A stretch of DNA of 64,000 bases from MAG-120802 sp964521265 (lineage in GTDB: Bacteria > Actinomycetota > Actinomycetes > Nanopelagicales > Nanopelagicaceae): contig CAZFQY010000001.1 of NCBI GenBank assembly GCA_964521265.1, forward strand, positions 40,368-104,367, written 5' to 3'. The notes beneath the pieces were generated by a model that saw only the letters and a program-made list of their open reading frames with translations, was not told the DNA's origin and made no database searches. This document shows, piece by piece, positions 32,705 through 41,358 of this stretch; within the stretch, counting starts at the first letter, position 1, and each line of letters opens with the position of its first letter. The position numbers and the translations under genes were made by a program.

Positions 32705-33562
32705 ATGATAGTTCTAGGGAGCGGACCCTTTAGAGCGGGCGATCGCGTGCAGCTGACTGATAGCCGAGGCAAGATGTATTCATTCTTCCTTCAGCAGGGC
32801 CACCAGTGGCATTCACATAAAGGCTGGATCTATCACGATGAGATCATCGGCAAAGACGAGGGAGTAATAGTTCTCTCAAATAGCGGCACCGCATACCAAG
32901 CGTTTCGTCCACTTCTAAATGATTACGTCCTCTCAATGCCTCGAGGCGCCACGATTATCTATCCAAAAGATGCTGCTGTGATTGTTGGCTTTTGCGACAT
33001 CTTCCCGGGTGCACGAGTTCTTGAGGCAGGCGCTGGGAGCGGAGCGCTTTCGATATCGATACTTAGAGCGATCGGCGATTCGGGAAGATTGACTTCTTTT
33101 GAGGAACGCCCTGATTTCATGGAGGTTGCTCGTACCAATGTAAAGAACTATTTTGGTTCAACACCATCAAATTGGGACTTGAATCTCGGTCGCGTTGAAA
33201 GCTCCGAATTCGCAAATGATTACGATCGAGTAGTTCTCGACATGCTAGCTCCATGGGATGTACTAAAGACTGCTGCGGATGCCTTGAAGCCGGGAGGGGT
33301 TCTCTGCTGCTATGTAGCTACCACGACTCAGTTATCGAGAACCGCTGAGGCAATCAGAGAATCAGATCTCTTCTCTGAGCCAGAGAGCTTCGAAACGTTA
33401 CTTCGTAATTGGCATCATGAAGGACTTGCGGTTAGACCACAGCACTCCATGAATGCTCACACAGGATTTCTGCTTTTCGCACGACGCTTAGCGCCAGGTT
33501 TCAAAGCGATAAGACGGCGCAGGCGACCGGCAAAGGGCGCTTACTCCGAGAACGAAGAATGA
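32705..33562 (+). CDS. trmI: tRNA (adenine-58-N1)-methyltransferase
   Basis: This 285-residue enzyme methylates A58 in the T-loop of tRNAs as a tetramer. The N-terminal small domain (about 1-70) has FLQQGHQWHSHKGWIYHDEIIG; the Rossmann domain has the AdoMet motif VLEAGAGSGALS and the later DMLAPWDVL. The basic C-terminal tail (KAIRRRRRPAKG) may contact tRNA. In mycobacteria trmI is followed by the mpa/dop/pup/prc genes; here an FKBP gene comes after 23 bases on the other strand. Confidence 0.94.
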   Translation: MIVLGSGPFRAGDRVQLTDSRGKMYSFFLQQGHQWHSHKGWIYHDEIIGKDEGVIVLSNSGTAYQAFRPLLNDYVLSMPRGATIIYPKDAAVIVGFCDIFPGARVLEAGAGSGALSISILRAIGDSGRLTSFEERPDFMEVARTNVKNYFGSTPSNWDLNLGRVESSEFANDYDRVVLDMLAPWDVLKTAADALKPGGVLCCYVATTTQLSRTAEAIRESDLFSEPESFETLLRNWHHEGLAVRPQHSMNAHTGFLLFARRLAPGFKAIRRRRRPAKGAYSENEE

Positions 33563-33585
33563 GGATTTCCTCTAACTGAGAACTT

Positions 33586-34116
33586 CTAGCCAACCTTGAT
33601 CAAGTCGACGACGAAGATAAGGGTCTCGTTAGGTGCGATCGAAGCTCCTGCGCCACTCTCTCCATATCCGAGGTCAGGCGGGATCACGAGGAGTCTTCTT
33701 CCGCCTTCTTTCATTCCAGGAATTCCTTGCTGCCAGCCCAGAATGACGCCATTCAGCGGGAAGGTAGGAGGATTACTGCTCCAAGAGCTTTCAACAATTT
33801 GACCATTGGACCATGTCATCAACGTGTAATGCACCGTCAGAGATGAGGTTGGTAGCGCCTCAGCACCATTTCCAACATAGACGTCTTCAGCCACCAATTG
33901 GCTTGGTGGATTTCCCTCGGGTGCGGTGATTTGAGGTGGTTGACCCGCTTCTCCTGTTACCTGGGGCATACCTGCAACCGTACCGCTTCCAGACTCCTGT
34001 TGCCCTAATGGTGCATCCGACGGAGCGCCGCCATCAGTAGTACAACTCGTTAGCGCAAGCAGCGCGACGGCGATTGATACAAGCATGGAAATAGGACGTG
34101 AAGGATTAGTTCTCAT
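33586..34116 (-). CDS. FKBP-type peptidyl-prolyl isomerase, lipoprotein
   Basis: This 176-residue protein has a signal peptide with lipobox LTSC (Cys25), a Gly/Pro/Gln-rich linker (30-85), and an FKBP domain with LTVHYTLMTW, GVILGWQQGIPGMKEGGRR and IPPDLGYGESG. It should be anchored outside the cytoplasmic membrane and fold exported proteins. ATG 34116 is chosen because it begins the signal peptide and TAAGGT lies 7 bases upstream. An FKBP gene precedes pafBC in other actinobacteria too. Lnt, encoded downstream, could acylate it. Confidence 0.93.
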   Translation of the reverse strand: MRTNPSRPISMLVSIAVALLALTSCTTDGGAPSDAPLGQQESGSGTVAGMPQVTGEAGQPPQITAPEGNPPSQLVAEDVYVGNGAEALPTSSLTVHYTLMTWSNGQIVESSWSSNPPTFPLNGVILGWQQGIPGMKEGGRRLLVIPPDLGYGESGAGASIAPNETLIFVVDLIKVG

Positions 34117-34123
34117 AAGCCCC

Positions 34124-34149
34124 ACCTTATAACGAAATCCAGCGATAAT
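34124..34149. promoter_or_regulatory. Divergent leaderless promoters of FKBP and pafB genes
   Basis: TAAGGT on the minus strand (34124-34129) precedes the FKBP ATG by 7 bases. GATAAT on the plus strand (34144-34149) precedes pafB ATG 34157 by 7 bases. The start codons are 40 bases apart and neither has a separate leader. Confidence 0.5.
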
Positions 34150-34156
34150 TCGCGCT

Positions 34157-35104
34157 ATGTCCAGCGCGAAGACGGAACGTTTGGTTAACCTGACCATGGC
34201 GCTCCTGGGGAGTAAGCGCTACATGACCAAGAGTGAGATATTCCGCCGAGTTGCAGGCTACTCCGGCAGTAATGAGACCAAGGAACGGATGTTTGAGAGG
34301 GATAAGGATGATCTCAGGAATCTTGGTATTGAAATAGAGGTCGCGAGTCACGATCCGCTATTTGAAGATGAAGTGGGATATCGCATTCGTCCCGAGGTAT
34401 TCCAACTTAGGGAGAGCTTCGATGCTGAGGAATTGGGGTTAATCTCACTCGCGCTCAATTTGATCAAGGAATCTGAACTACACGAATCAAACTCGTCAAT
34501 CGCGCGCAGACTTAACTCATTAGCAGTATCACCCATGATGCCTGAGGAATTTAGAATCAAGGAGCAAGATATCGCTGAGTCTGGACTCGCCGAATTGTTA
34601 AGCGCCTTGGCCCAAAGACAGACCATCGAGTTTGATTACCGTAAAGAGGACTCAACCAAGATGGAGCGGCGAAAGGTCAATGCTCTCGGACTTAGTGCAT
34701 GGCGGGGAAGCTGGTATCTCGTTGGTGAAGATTTGAATCGTGATGATGTGCGAGTATTCAAGATATCCCGGATTCATGGCTCTATTGAGTTCGTAGGTTC
34801 GAAGGATTCATACAGCATTCCGTCTGATTTCAATATCAAGGATTATCTAATAATGCTCCGACCGGGGGACTACAACGTGACCTTACGTTTAAGGAAGGCA
34901 GCAGGAATTCACCTTCGCAACAACGCAACGGATGTCACGCAAGTAGATGATGAATGGGATTTGATAAAGACCCACTTCCAAAACCCGTCAGAAGCGCTTC
35001 GAGAAGTCCTTTGGCTTGGGGCTGATGCGATCGTTACTGAGCCAAGCGAGCTTCGGCTCACAGTGATTGAAGCGCTACAGAAGCTGGTAAAAAGTCATGG
35101 CTGA
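34157..35104 (+). CDS. pafB: WYL-domain transcriptional regulator PafB
   Basis: This 315-residue protein has an N-terminal winged HTH (about 1-75: TKSEIFRRVAGYSG, MFERDKDDLRNLGIEI) and a central WYL domain with FDYRKED and SWYLVGEDLNRDDVRVFKISRI, then a C-terminal extension. In mycobacteria PafB and PafC form a heterodimer that activates LexA-independent DNA-damage genes after sensing single-stranded DNA. Coupled to pafC by an 8-base overlap. The name comes from the proteasome locus, but no proteasome genes are next to it here. Confidence 0.92.
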   Translation: MSSAKTERLVNLTMALLGSKRYMTKSEIFRRVAGYSGSNETKERMFERDKDDLRNLGIEIEVASHDPLFEDEVGYRIRPEVFQLRESFDAEELGLISLALNLIKESELHESNSSIARRLNSLAVSPMMPEEFRIKEQDIAESGLAELLSALAQRQTIEFDYRKEDSTKMERRKVNALGLSAWRGSWYLVGEDLNRDDVRVFKISRIHGSIEFVGSKDSYSIPSDFNIKDYLIMLRPGDYNVTLRLRKAAGIHLRNNATDVTQVDDEWDLIKTHFQNPSEALREVLWLGADAIVTEPSELRLTVIEALQKLVKSHG

Positions 35105-35996
35105 AACTGCGGCGGAAAGAGCGATCAGACTCATAGACCTAGTGCCCTACCTCCTTAATCATCCTGGTGCATCCCTTAAGGGGGTAGCCACGGAGTTTGG
35201 TATTACTACAACAGAGTTGATAAAGGATTTAGATCTTCTCTTCATGTGCGGTCTGCCCGGTTACACGCCGCTGGAATTGATCGATCTTTCTGTAGAGGAT
35301 GGTTTCGTTTCACTCCGTGACCCGCAGAACCTCGATGCTCCTCGGCGGTTCTCGCAAACGGAAGCACTCGTCATAAGGGTCGCACTCTCAGCGCTCGAAG
35401 AGTTACTCCCAGTTTCAAAACGGTCGAAGATCAAGGCGCTGAGAGAGAAGATTTCCAAGCTATACACCAATGAGGTTCCTGCTGGAGCCCTCTTCTTCGA
35501 AAGCGATATTGAACGGAGCAAGATGAATGTGATTGAGGAGGCAATTTCGTCAGGTACGAAACTCCTCATCTCTTACCTAAGTCCCGTTAAATCCCAAATA
35601 ACAGACCGTAAAATCTCAATCCTACGGATAGTTCCAGAGGCACGTCGCACTCTGCTAGAGGCTTGGTGCGATGCAAGTCAAGGTATTCGAACCTTCAATC
35701 TCGCAAACATAAAAGCAATCACTCTCACAACTGAGCCTGCCGAGAGCGGTTTGGTAAATACTGGAGAAAATGAACACTTTCGAGCGACGATAAGTCTTAC
35801 TAAAGATTCAAGCTTCTATCTGGACAATCAAGATCAACTCCAAGCAGATGGAGCTGCTTATTCAATCAACCTATTTCAGAGCGAATGGCTAATTAGAAAT
35901 GCCTTGGCTGAATCGGGTGACCTCATCGTCAGGACTCCCGATTGGCTGCGAGATCAGGTTAAAGCCCGCTCTGAAGAAGCCCTGAGAAACTATTAA
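35097..35996 (+). CDS. pafC: WYL-domain transcriptional regulator PafC
   Basis: This 299-residue partner of PafB has an N-terminal HTH (LIDLVPYLLNHPGASLKGVA; FGITTTELIKDLDLLFMCG) and a WYL domain (LLISYLSPVKSQ, RRTLLEAWCDASQGIRTFNL). The second residue triad of WYL is replaced by LEAW, as is common in PafC. It overlaps pafB, so equal synthesis is expected. It is followed by 127 bases with no evident gene before tatA. Confidence 0.92.
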   Translation: MAETAAERAIRLIDLVPYLLNHPGASLKGVATEFGITTTELIKDLDLLFMCGLPGYTPLELIDLSVEDGFVSLRDPQNLDAPRRFSQTEALVIRVALSALEELLPVSKRSKIKALREKISKLYTNEVPAGALFFESDIERSKMNVIEEAISSGTKLLISYLSPVKSQITDRKISILRIVPEARRTLLEAWCDASQGIRTFNLANIKAITLTTEPAESGLVNTGENEHFRATISLTKDSSFYLDNQDQLQADGAAYSINLFQSEWLIRNALAESGDLIVRTPDWLRDQVKARSEEALRNY

Positions 35997-36123
35997 TTTT
36001 GGCATTAGCTAGGTTTCTCTCTAGATGTCACTCTAGTGTTCCCTATGAATCTGGCGCCTCAGGAAAGTGGCCTGAAACGAGCCGTGGTAGCGTTCGCCAG
36101 TCGGCTCCCGAAGGAGGATATCT

Positions 36124-36330
36124 ATGTTCTATCTACAGCCAGCGTTGTACCTCAATCAGACTCAATCCCTACTGATCCTCGCGCTTGTGGCGATTATCCT
36201 TTTTGGCGCAAAGCGCCTTCCTGACTCAGCCCGCTCACTCGGTCGCTCTTTGCGGATATTTAAGAGTGAAATGAAGGAACTCAATAAGGACGATAAGAAG
36301 CCAGAGGAAGACGGGAAGTCGGCAAACTAA
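36124..36330 (+). CDS. tatA: Sec-independent translocase subunit TatA
   Basis: This 68-residue membrane protein has a short N-terminal periplasmic part, one transmembrane helix (SLLILALVAIILFG), the FG hinge, and an amphipathic helix KRLPDSARSLGRSLRIFKSE, all typical of TatA. With TatC it exports folded proteins. A strong Shine-Dalgarno AAGGAGG (36111-36117) lies 6 bases before the ATG, so unlike many neighbours this gene has a leader. The 127 bases upstream hold no other recognised feature. Confidence 0.94.
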   Translation: MFYLQPALYLNQTQSLLILALVAIILFGAKRLPDSARSLGRSLRIFKSEMKELNKDDKKPEEDGKSAN

Positions 36331-36379
36331 AGCCGCTCTTTCATTCCGCCCCAACACGAATTAGGCGGTGAGTATCAGG

Positions 36380-37207
36380 ATGTCCTCTAGTCGCGGAACG
36401 ATGCCTCTCCTTGATCATCTTCGCGAATTGCGAGGAAGGGTAATCAAGTCTGCCATCGCCATTGTTGCACTAGCGATCGTAGGCTGGATTTATTACAACG
36501 ACATCATCGCAACCCTTTCTTCGCCAGTTTGTGACTTGCGCGCAGCCCAAGCCTCTGATTCAGCAGAATGCGGAGCTTTGTATATAGCGGGGGTTCTTGG
36601 ACCGCTTAATCTGCAACTCAAGGTTGCGTTTCTCGCGGGAATTATCCTTGCCGCCCCATTTTGGCTCTATCAAATCTGGGCATTCATCGCTCCTGCTTTA
36701 ACCTGGAAAGAAAAAAGAAATTCAGTGCTGTTCATCTCCGCGGCGACGCCATTTTTTGCCCTGGGTGCGGCTCTCGCTTACTTCGTCTTACCGCTTGCTA
36801 TCGAGGTTCTTTTCGGATTCACACCAGATGCGCTTGATAACCTGGTCCGATTCGATGATTACTTGGATTTCGTACTCAGACTGATTCTTATCTTTGGAAT
36901 CGCCTTCGAACTCCCAGTATTCCTCGTCTCTCTAAATTTAATCGGGGTCTTGAGCGGCAGGTCGATACTGAAACCTTGGCGCGCCGCAATCTTTGGAATA
37001 ACTCTCTTCGTTGCCGCTTTCTCACCAACTGCCGATCCTTTATCGATGGCCGCATTAGCGGTACCGCTGATATTTCTCTATTTTGGAGCAGGAGCGATCG
37101 CCTTACTGGTAGACAAGAGACGCGCCAAGAAGGCATCGTCGATGTCAGACACTCAGGCTTCTGAAATCGACTTGGTGAAGCCCATCGATTCGCCAGAGTC
37201 GATTTAG
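36380..37207 (+). CDS. tatC: Sec-independent translocase subunit TatC
   Basis: This 275-residue protein has six membrane helices and recognises the twin-arginine signal. The N-terminal MPLLDHLRELRGRVIKSA is the family signature, and FIAPALTWKEKRN and FGIAFELPVFLV follow. ATG 36380 has GGTGAG 7 bases upstream; GTG 36368 is an alternative start adding four residues. tatA lies 49 bases upstream. No tatB is in the window, as is usual near tatAC in actinobacteria. Confidence 0.95.
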   Translation: MSSSRGTMPLLDHLRELRGRVIKSAIAIVALAIVGWIYYNDIIATLSSPVCDLRAAQASDSAECGALYIAGVLGPLNLQLKVAFLAGIILAAPFWLYQIWAFIAPALTWKEKRNSVLFISAATPFFALGAALAYFVLPLAIEVLFGFTPDALDNLVRFDDYLDFVLRLILIFGIAFELPVFLVSLNLIGVLSGRSILKPWRAAIFGITLFVAAFSPTADPLSMAALAVPLIFLYFGAGAIALLVDKRRAKKASSMSDTQASEIDLVKPIDSPESI

Positions 37208-37220
37208 TCTTCAGTTACAA

Positions 37221-38087
37221 ATGTATTTTCTCCTGGCCAATTCCACCTCTGGAGGAGGTCGTGGCAAAGCGGTAACAGAGCTTGTCGTTAGAGAACTTGT
37301 TTCTCGAGGGATCAATTTCAAAGATATCTCAGGCAGTAGCTATGAAAGCGCCAGGACAAATCTTCGATCAGCACTTTTAGGCGAAAAACCCGATGCCCTT
37401 ATCGTAGTCGGAGGAGATGGAATGGTGCATTTGGCCATTCAAGAACTTGCAGAGTCGGAAACCCCGCTATTGCTGATACCTGCAGGTACCGGTAATGATT
37501 TTGCTCGATCGTTAGGAATGAACTTAAACGATCCAATTGCAAGTTTGATATTCGGACTCGAAGAGTCCTCGGTTCGTTTGGATCTAGGACGAGTAAATGA
37601 TCGATTCTTCGCCGAAGTACTAAGTACCGGCTTCGATTCAAAAGTAAATGAACGAGCCAACAAAATCCGATTGAAGAGCAAATTGAAGTATGACCTAGCG
37701 ATGGTTCTTGAGCTTCCCGTCTTCAAACCCTTAAAGTATGAGATAGAAGTTGATGGGCATTACTTCGAAACCGAAGCAATGCTTATCGCTGTAGCTAATG
37801 GAATTAGCTACGGTGGTGGGATGAAGATCTGTCCTGGTTCTGACCTTAGGGATGGACTCTTTGACTTAATGATTCTCGAACCAGTTTCAAAGTTCGAGTT
37901 TCTTCGAGTATTCCCGAAGGTCTTCAAGGGCACTCATATCTCTCACCCAAGGGTGAAGATTCTTAGAGGTCGCAAAATTAGAATCCACGCTGAAGCCATT
38001 GCTTATGCCGATGGAGAGCGTATTGGTCATCTTCCAATCTCAGCGGAGATAATCCCTAAGGCATTGAAGACCTGGGTTCATCAATGA
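37221..38087 (+). CDS. Diacylglycerol kinase family lipid kinase
   Basis: This 288-residue protein has the YegS/DagK fold: ANSTSGGGRGK near the N-terminus, the nucleotide motif VVGGDGMVHLAI, PAGTGNDFARSLG, and a C-terminal beta-sandwich with KICPGSDLRDGLFDLMI. Likely reaction is phosphorylation of diacylglycerol or a related membrane lipid at the inner leaflet. The usual GGDGT is GGDGM, which I believe is common in actinobacterial members. It overlaps helY by 4 bases. Confidence 0.9.
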   Translation: MYFLLANSTSGGGRGKAVTELVVRELVSRGINFKDISGSSYESARTNLRSALLGEKPDALIVVGGDGMVHLAIQELAESETPLLLIPAGTGNDFARSLGMNLNDPIASLIFGLEESSVRLDLGRVNDRFFAEVLSTGFDSKVNERANKIRLKSKLKYDLAMVLELPVFKPLKYEIEVDGHYFETEAMLIAVANGISYGGGMKICPGSDLRDGLFDLMILEPVSKFEFLRVFPKVFKGTHISHPRVKILRGRKIRIHAEAIAYADGERIGHLPISAEIIPKALKTWVHQ

Positions 38088-40456
38088 CGCTTACTCCTGC
38101 TGAGAGGATGGCAGCTGCTAAGAATCGAAATCGATTTCCCCTTACCTCAGAATTTTCTAGTCACTATGAATTCCCGTTCGACGATTTCCAATTGAAGGCA
38201 TGTAGGGACGTCGAGGACGGTAAGAGCGTATTAGTTGCGGCCCCTACTGGGGCCGGGAAGACGATTGTCGGAGAGTTTGCTGCCTTCATGGCGGAGCAGA
38301 AGGGCGAACGTTGTTTCTATACAACCCCAATAAAGGCGCTCTCTAACCAGAAGTTCGCTGAACTCAGTCGAGTTCACGGTGAGGCAAATGTGGGTCTATT
38401 AACGGGAGATTCCTCAATAAATGGCGATGCACCGATTGTCGTTATGACAACTGAAGTGCTGCGGAACATGATTTATGCGCGACCGGAGGGTATTTCGAAC
38501 CTGGGTTATGTAGTGATGGATGAAGTCCACTTCCTGGCAGATCGATTCCGCGGAGCTGTATGGGAGGAGATTCTTATTCACCTTCCTGAACGAATCCAAG
38601 TGATCTCTCTGTCGGCCACGGTATCGAACGCCGAAGAGTTTGGAGCATGGCTTAAGAACGTTAGGGGAGAGACGGAGGTGATCCTCTCTGAAATTCGACC
38701 AGTTCCTTTGTATCAGCACATTCTGATAGGAAACAGATTGCTAGATCTTTTCGTTGATGATGGTCGGGTCAACCCAGAGCTTTTACGCCTTGAACGCAAC
38801 TCAGCTCGGCGAATCCCAGGAAGAGGGCGTGATGGTGGAAGAACATTCACCGCGATAAAGAGTCTTACCCGTCCAGAGATTATCTGGAAGCTTCAAGAGC
38901 GACAGTATCTTCCGGCGATCTATTTCATCTTCTCTAGGGCCGGATGTGATGCCGCAGTATCTCAATGTATTCGGGATGGCATTTCACTCACAACAAGTGA
39001 GGAGCGCGAGGTCATCCAATCTGTCATTGCGCGCAAAACTTCGGAGCTTCCTCACGAAGATTTCGGCATTCTTGGCTTTCATGAGTGGTCACAAGCGCTC
39101 GAACGCGGAATCGCCTCGCATCATGCGGGACTGCTTCCTATGTTCAAGGAAACGGTTGAAGAATTGTTCCAAGAGGGATTAATCAAACTGGTATTTGCTA
39201 CCGAAACTTTGGCGGTAGGTATTAACATGCCAGCAAGGACTGTGGTCCTCGAAAAATTGATCAAATGGAATGGTGAGAGCCACGTCGCTGTCACACCGGG
39301 GGAGTACACCCAATTAACGGGACGCGCCGGAAGACGGGGTATCGATATAGAGGGTAATGCCGTTGTGCTTTGGAGTGACCAGATTGATAGTTCACTTGCC
39401 GCGGGACTAGCCAGTACTCGAACCTATCCATTGAAATCCTCTTTCTCACCAACTTACAACATGTCAGCTAATTTGATCTCTCGCTTTGGAAAAGAGCGCG
39501 CTAGGAAATCCTTAGCCGCGTCCTTTGCACAGTTCCAGGCCGATCACAGCGTCGCTGGACTTCTCAAGCAGATAGCAAAAAACGAAGAAGCAATTGCCCG
39601 TATCAACTCGGAAGGTGCATGCCATCTTGGTGATTTCTCTGAGTATATGCAGCACAGATTCCAGATCAAGGCATTGGAGCAGACCGCCGCTCATCGGCCA
39701 AGGCGTGGTGAAAAGCGAAAAAATAGAAGAGAGATTGAGGAAGAAATTGCCCAGCACCGAAAGGAATTGAAGGCTCATCCCTGTCATCAATGCCCCGAAC
39801 GAGAGAACCACGCGAGACACTACGAGCGCGGAGACCGCCTGTATCGTGAAACTGATGGATTGAAATCACGCATAGAAAATAGAACCAATGTGATTCCTCG
39901 CACCTTTGATCGAGTAAGTTCAATTCTCGAAGAGCTTGGTTACGTTGAAGGCGAAAAGCTCACTAAGAAAGGTTCCGCTCTCACCCGTATTTATGCAGAA
40001 AGTGATCTCTTATTGACCGAAATGATCTTTGATGGGGTGTTCGAAGGAATATCTGCAGCCGATCTGGTTGGTCTGTTATCAGGGTTGATCTTTGAAGGTC
40101 GGGGAGAACGCAGCAAAATCCCACGGATACCTAAGAGCTTGGAGGTTGCCACAAAGCGTTGCATCGCGACCTGGTCTCGTCTCATTTCCTTTGAGGAGGA
40201 TGAAGGACTCAGCCCGCAACGTGAACCTAATTTCGATCTAGCTTGGAGCTCATATAGATGGGCGAATGGAAATTCTCTGCATTCAATCTTGCGAGAGACT
40301 GAAATTCCAGTTGGGGATTTCGTAAGGAATATGCGTCAGATAATCGATCTTCTCGGACAGCTAATAGATGCGCGAGCAGAGTTATCCACCCTTGCCCATG
40401 AAGCTATTAAGAGAATAGATAGGGGAGTTGTTGCATACTCCGCGGTGATCGCATGA
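38084..40456 (+). CDS. helY: Ski2/Mtr4-like DEAD/DEAH RNA helicase
   Basis: This 790-residue helicase has Walker A AAPTGAGKT (52-60), the DEVH box in VVMDEVHFLADRFRG, SLSATVSNAEE, ATETLAVGINMPARTVV and QLTGRAGRRGID. The C-terminal part has a coiled segment, the cysteine pair CHQCPERENH, and a DSHD-like domain. It matches mycobacterial HelY (about 900 aa) but is shorter. Homologues of this group act in RNA turnover. ATGA overlap with the lipid kinase gene and with the exonuclease gene. Confidence 0.93.
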   Translation: MTLTPAERMAAAKNRNRFPLTSEFSSHYEFPFDDFQLKACRDVEDGKSVLVAAPTGAGKTIVGEFAAFMAEQKGERCFYTTPIKALSNQKFAELSRVHGEANVGLLTGDSSINGDAPIVVMTTEVLRNMIYARPEGISNLGYVVMDEVHFLADRFRGAVWEEILIHLPERIQVISLSATVSNAEEFGAWLKNVRGETEVILSEIRPVPLYQHILIGNRLLDLFVDDGRVNPELLRLERNSARRIPGRGRDGGRTFTAIKSLTRPEIIWKLQERQYLPAIYFIFSRAGCDAAVSQCIRDGISLTTSEEREVIQSVIARKTSELPHEDFGILGFHEWSQALERGIASHHAGLLPMFKETVEELFQEGLIKLVFATETLAVGINMPARTVVLEKLIKWNGESHVAVTPGEYTQLTGRAGRRGIDIEGNAVVLWSDQIDSSLAAGLASTRTYPLKSSFSPTYNMSANLISRFGKERARKSLAASFAQFQADHSVAGLLKQIAKNEEAIARINSEGACHLGDFSEYMQHRFQIKALEQTAAHRPRRGEKRKNRREIEEEIAQHRKELKAHPCHQCPERENHARHYERGDRLYRETDGLKSRIENRTNVIPRTFDRVSSILEELGYVEGEKLTKKGSALTRIYAESDLLLTEMIFDGVFEGISAADLVGLLSGLIFEGRGERSKIPRIPKSLEVATKRCIATWSRLISFEEDEGLSPQREPNFDLAWSSYRWANGNSLHSILRETEIPVGDFVRNMRQIIDLLGQLIDARAELSTLAHEAIKRIDRGVVAYSAVIA

Positions 40457-41358
40457 CCCTAATGTTGATTGATAGCGCATCACTCTGGTATCGCGCCTAT
40501 TACGGTATGCCAGATTCACTGTTGTCGCCTAAGGGAGAACCTATAAACGCGGTCAAGGGCTTTATCGATATGACGGCTCGACTGATAAATGCATATAAGC
40601 CGGAGAGATTAGCGCTCTGTCTAGATGGGGACTGGCGGCCTTCTTGGCGGGTCGAACTTTTTCCAGAATACAAGAGTAATCGCCTTGATGAGGATGGAGA
40701 GGAAGAAGAGGAACCGGACTTGCTAACCCCACAGGTCCCTGTGATCCTTGATTTTTTCGAAGCTCTCGGCGTCCAAATAATCGGCGCAGATGATTATGAA
40801 GCAGATGATGTCATTGCGACTCTTGCACGGAGGGAACCTGGTCCAGTCAGGATAGTCACAGGAGATCGGGATCTCTTTCAATTGGTTGATGAAGAGAAAG
40901 ACGTAAAGATTGTTTACCTGGCAAAAGGGGTAAGTGCGCACGATCTCGTAGACCATAAGTGGCTCACCAACAAGTATGAGATACCTGGAGCTCGCTACGG
41001 GCTTTTTGCCATGATTCGTGGCGATGCGTCAGATGGTTTACCGGGTATCAAGGGCATAGGAGAAAAAGGCGCTGCTGAGATTGCGCGCAATTTCGAATCT
41101 ATTGATTCGGTAGTTGTAGCTGCCAAGAGTGAGGATTCACGACTAAAAGAAGCTCATAGAAAGAAGATTCTCAACGATCTAGGGTATGCAGAGATAGTTG
41201 AGAAATTGGTTTTATGCGCAGATCAAGTTGCCTTACCTAAAGTCGATTTTGGGATTCCGCGAGCAACGTTTGATGAGTCAGCTCTCATGGGACTCATAGA
41301 GCAGTACGGCCTCTCGACGAGCTTTGAACGCTTAAAGGCAGCTCTTCAATGGCCATAG
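40453..41358 (+). CDS. 5'-3' exonuclease (PolA N-terminal-like, FEN family)
   Basis: This 301-residue nuclease has the metal-binding residues of the flap endonuclease family: LIDSASLWYRAYYG, ADDYEADDVIATLARR, TGDRDLFQLV and the helix-hairpin-helix GLPGIKGIGEKGAAEI. It is a free-standing homologue of the Pol I 5' nuclease domain, like the gene next to helY in mycobacteria (Rv2090). Its role is probably RNA-primer or flap removal. It overlaps helY by 4 bases and lnt by 10 bases. Confidence 0.92.
   Translation: MTLMLIDSASLWYRAYYGMPDSLLSPKGEPINAVKGFIDMTARLINAYKPERLALCLDGDWRPSWRVELFPEYKSNRLDEDGEEEEEPDLLTPQVPVILDFFEALGVQIIGADDYEADDVIATLARREPGPVRIVTGDRDLFQLVDEEKDVKIVYLAKGVSAHDLVDHKWLTNKYEIPGARYGLFAMIRGDASDGLPGIKGIGEKGAAEIARNFESIDSVVVAAKSEDSRLKEAHRKKILNDLGYAEIVEKLVLCADQVALPKVDFGIPRATFDESALMGLIEQYGLSTSFERLKAALQWP

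Noticed and set aside
36036..36224. 62-codon frame overlapping the start of tatA
   Set aside because: It covers the tatA leader and overlaps the gene in another frame; no family match, and the strong Shine-Dalgarno serves tatA.
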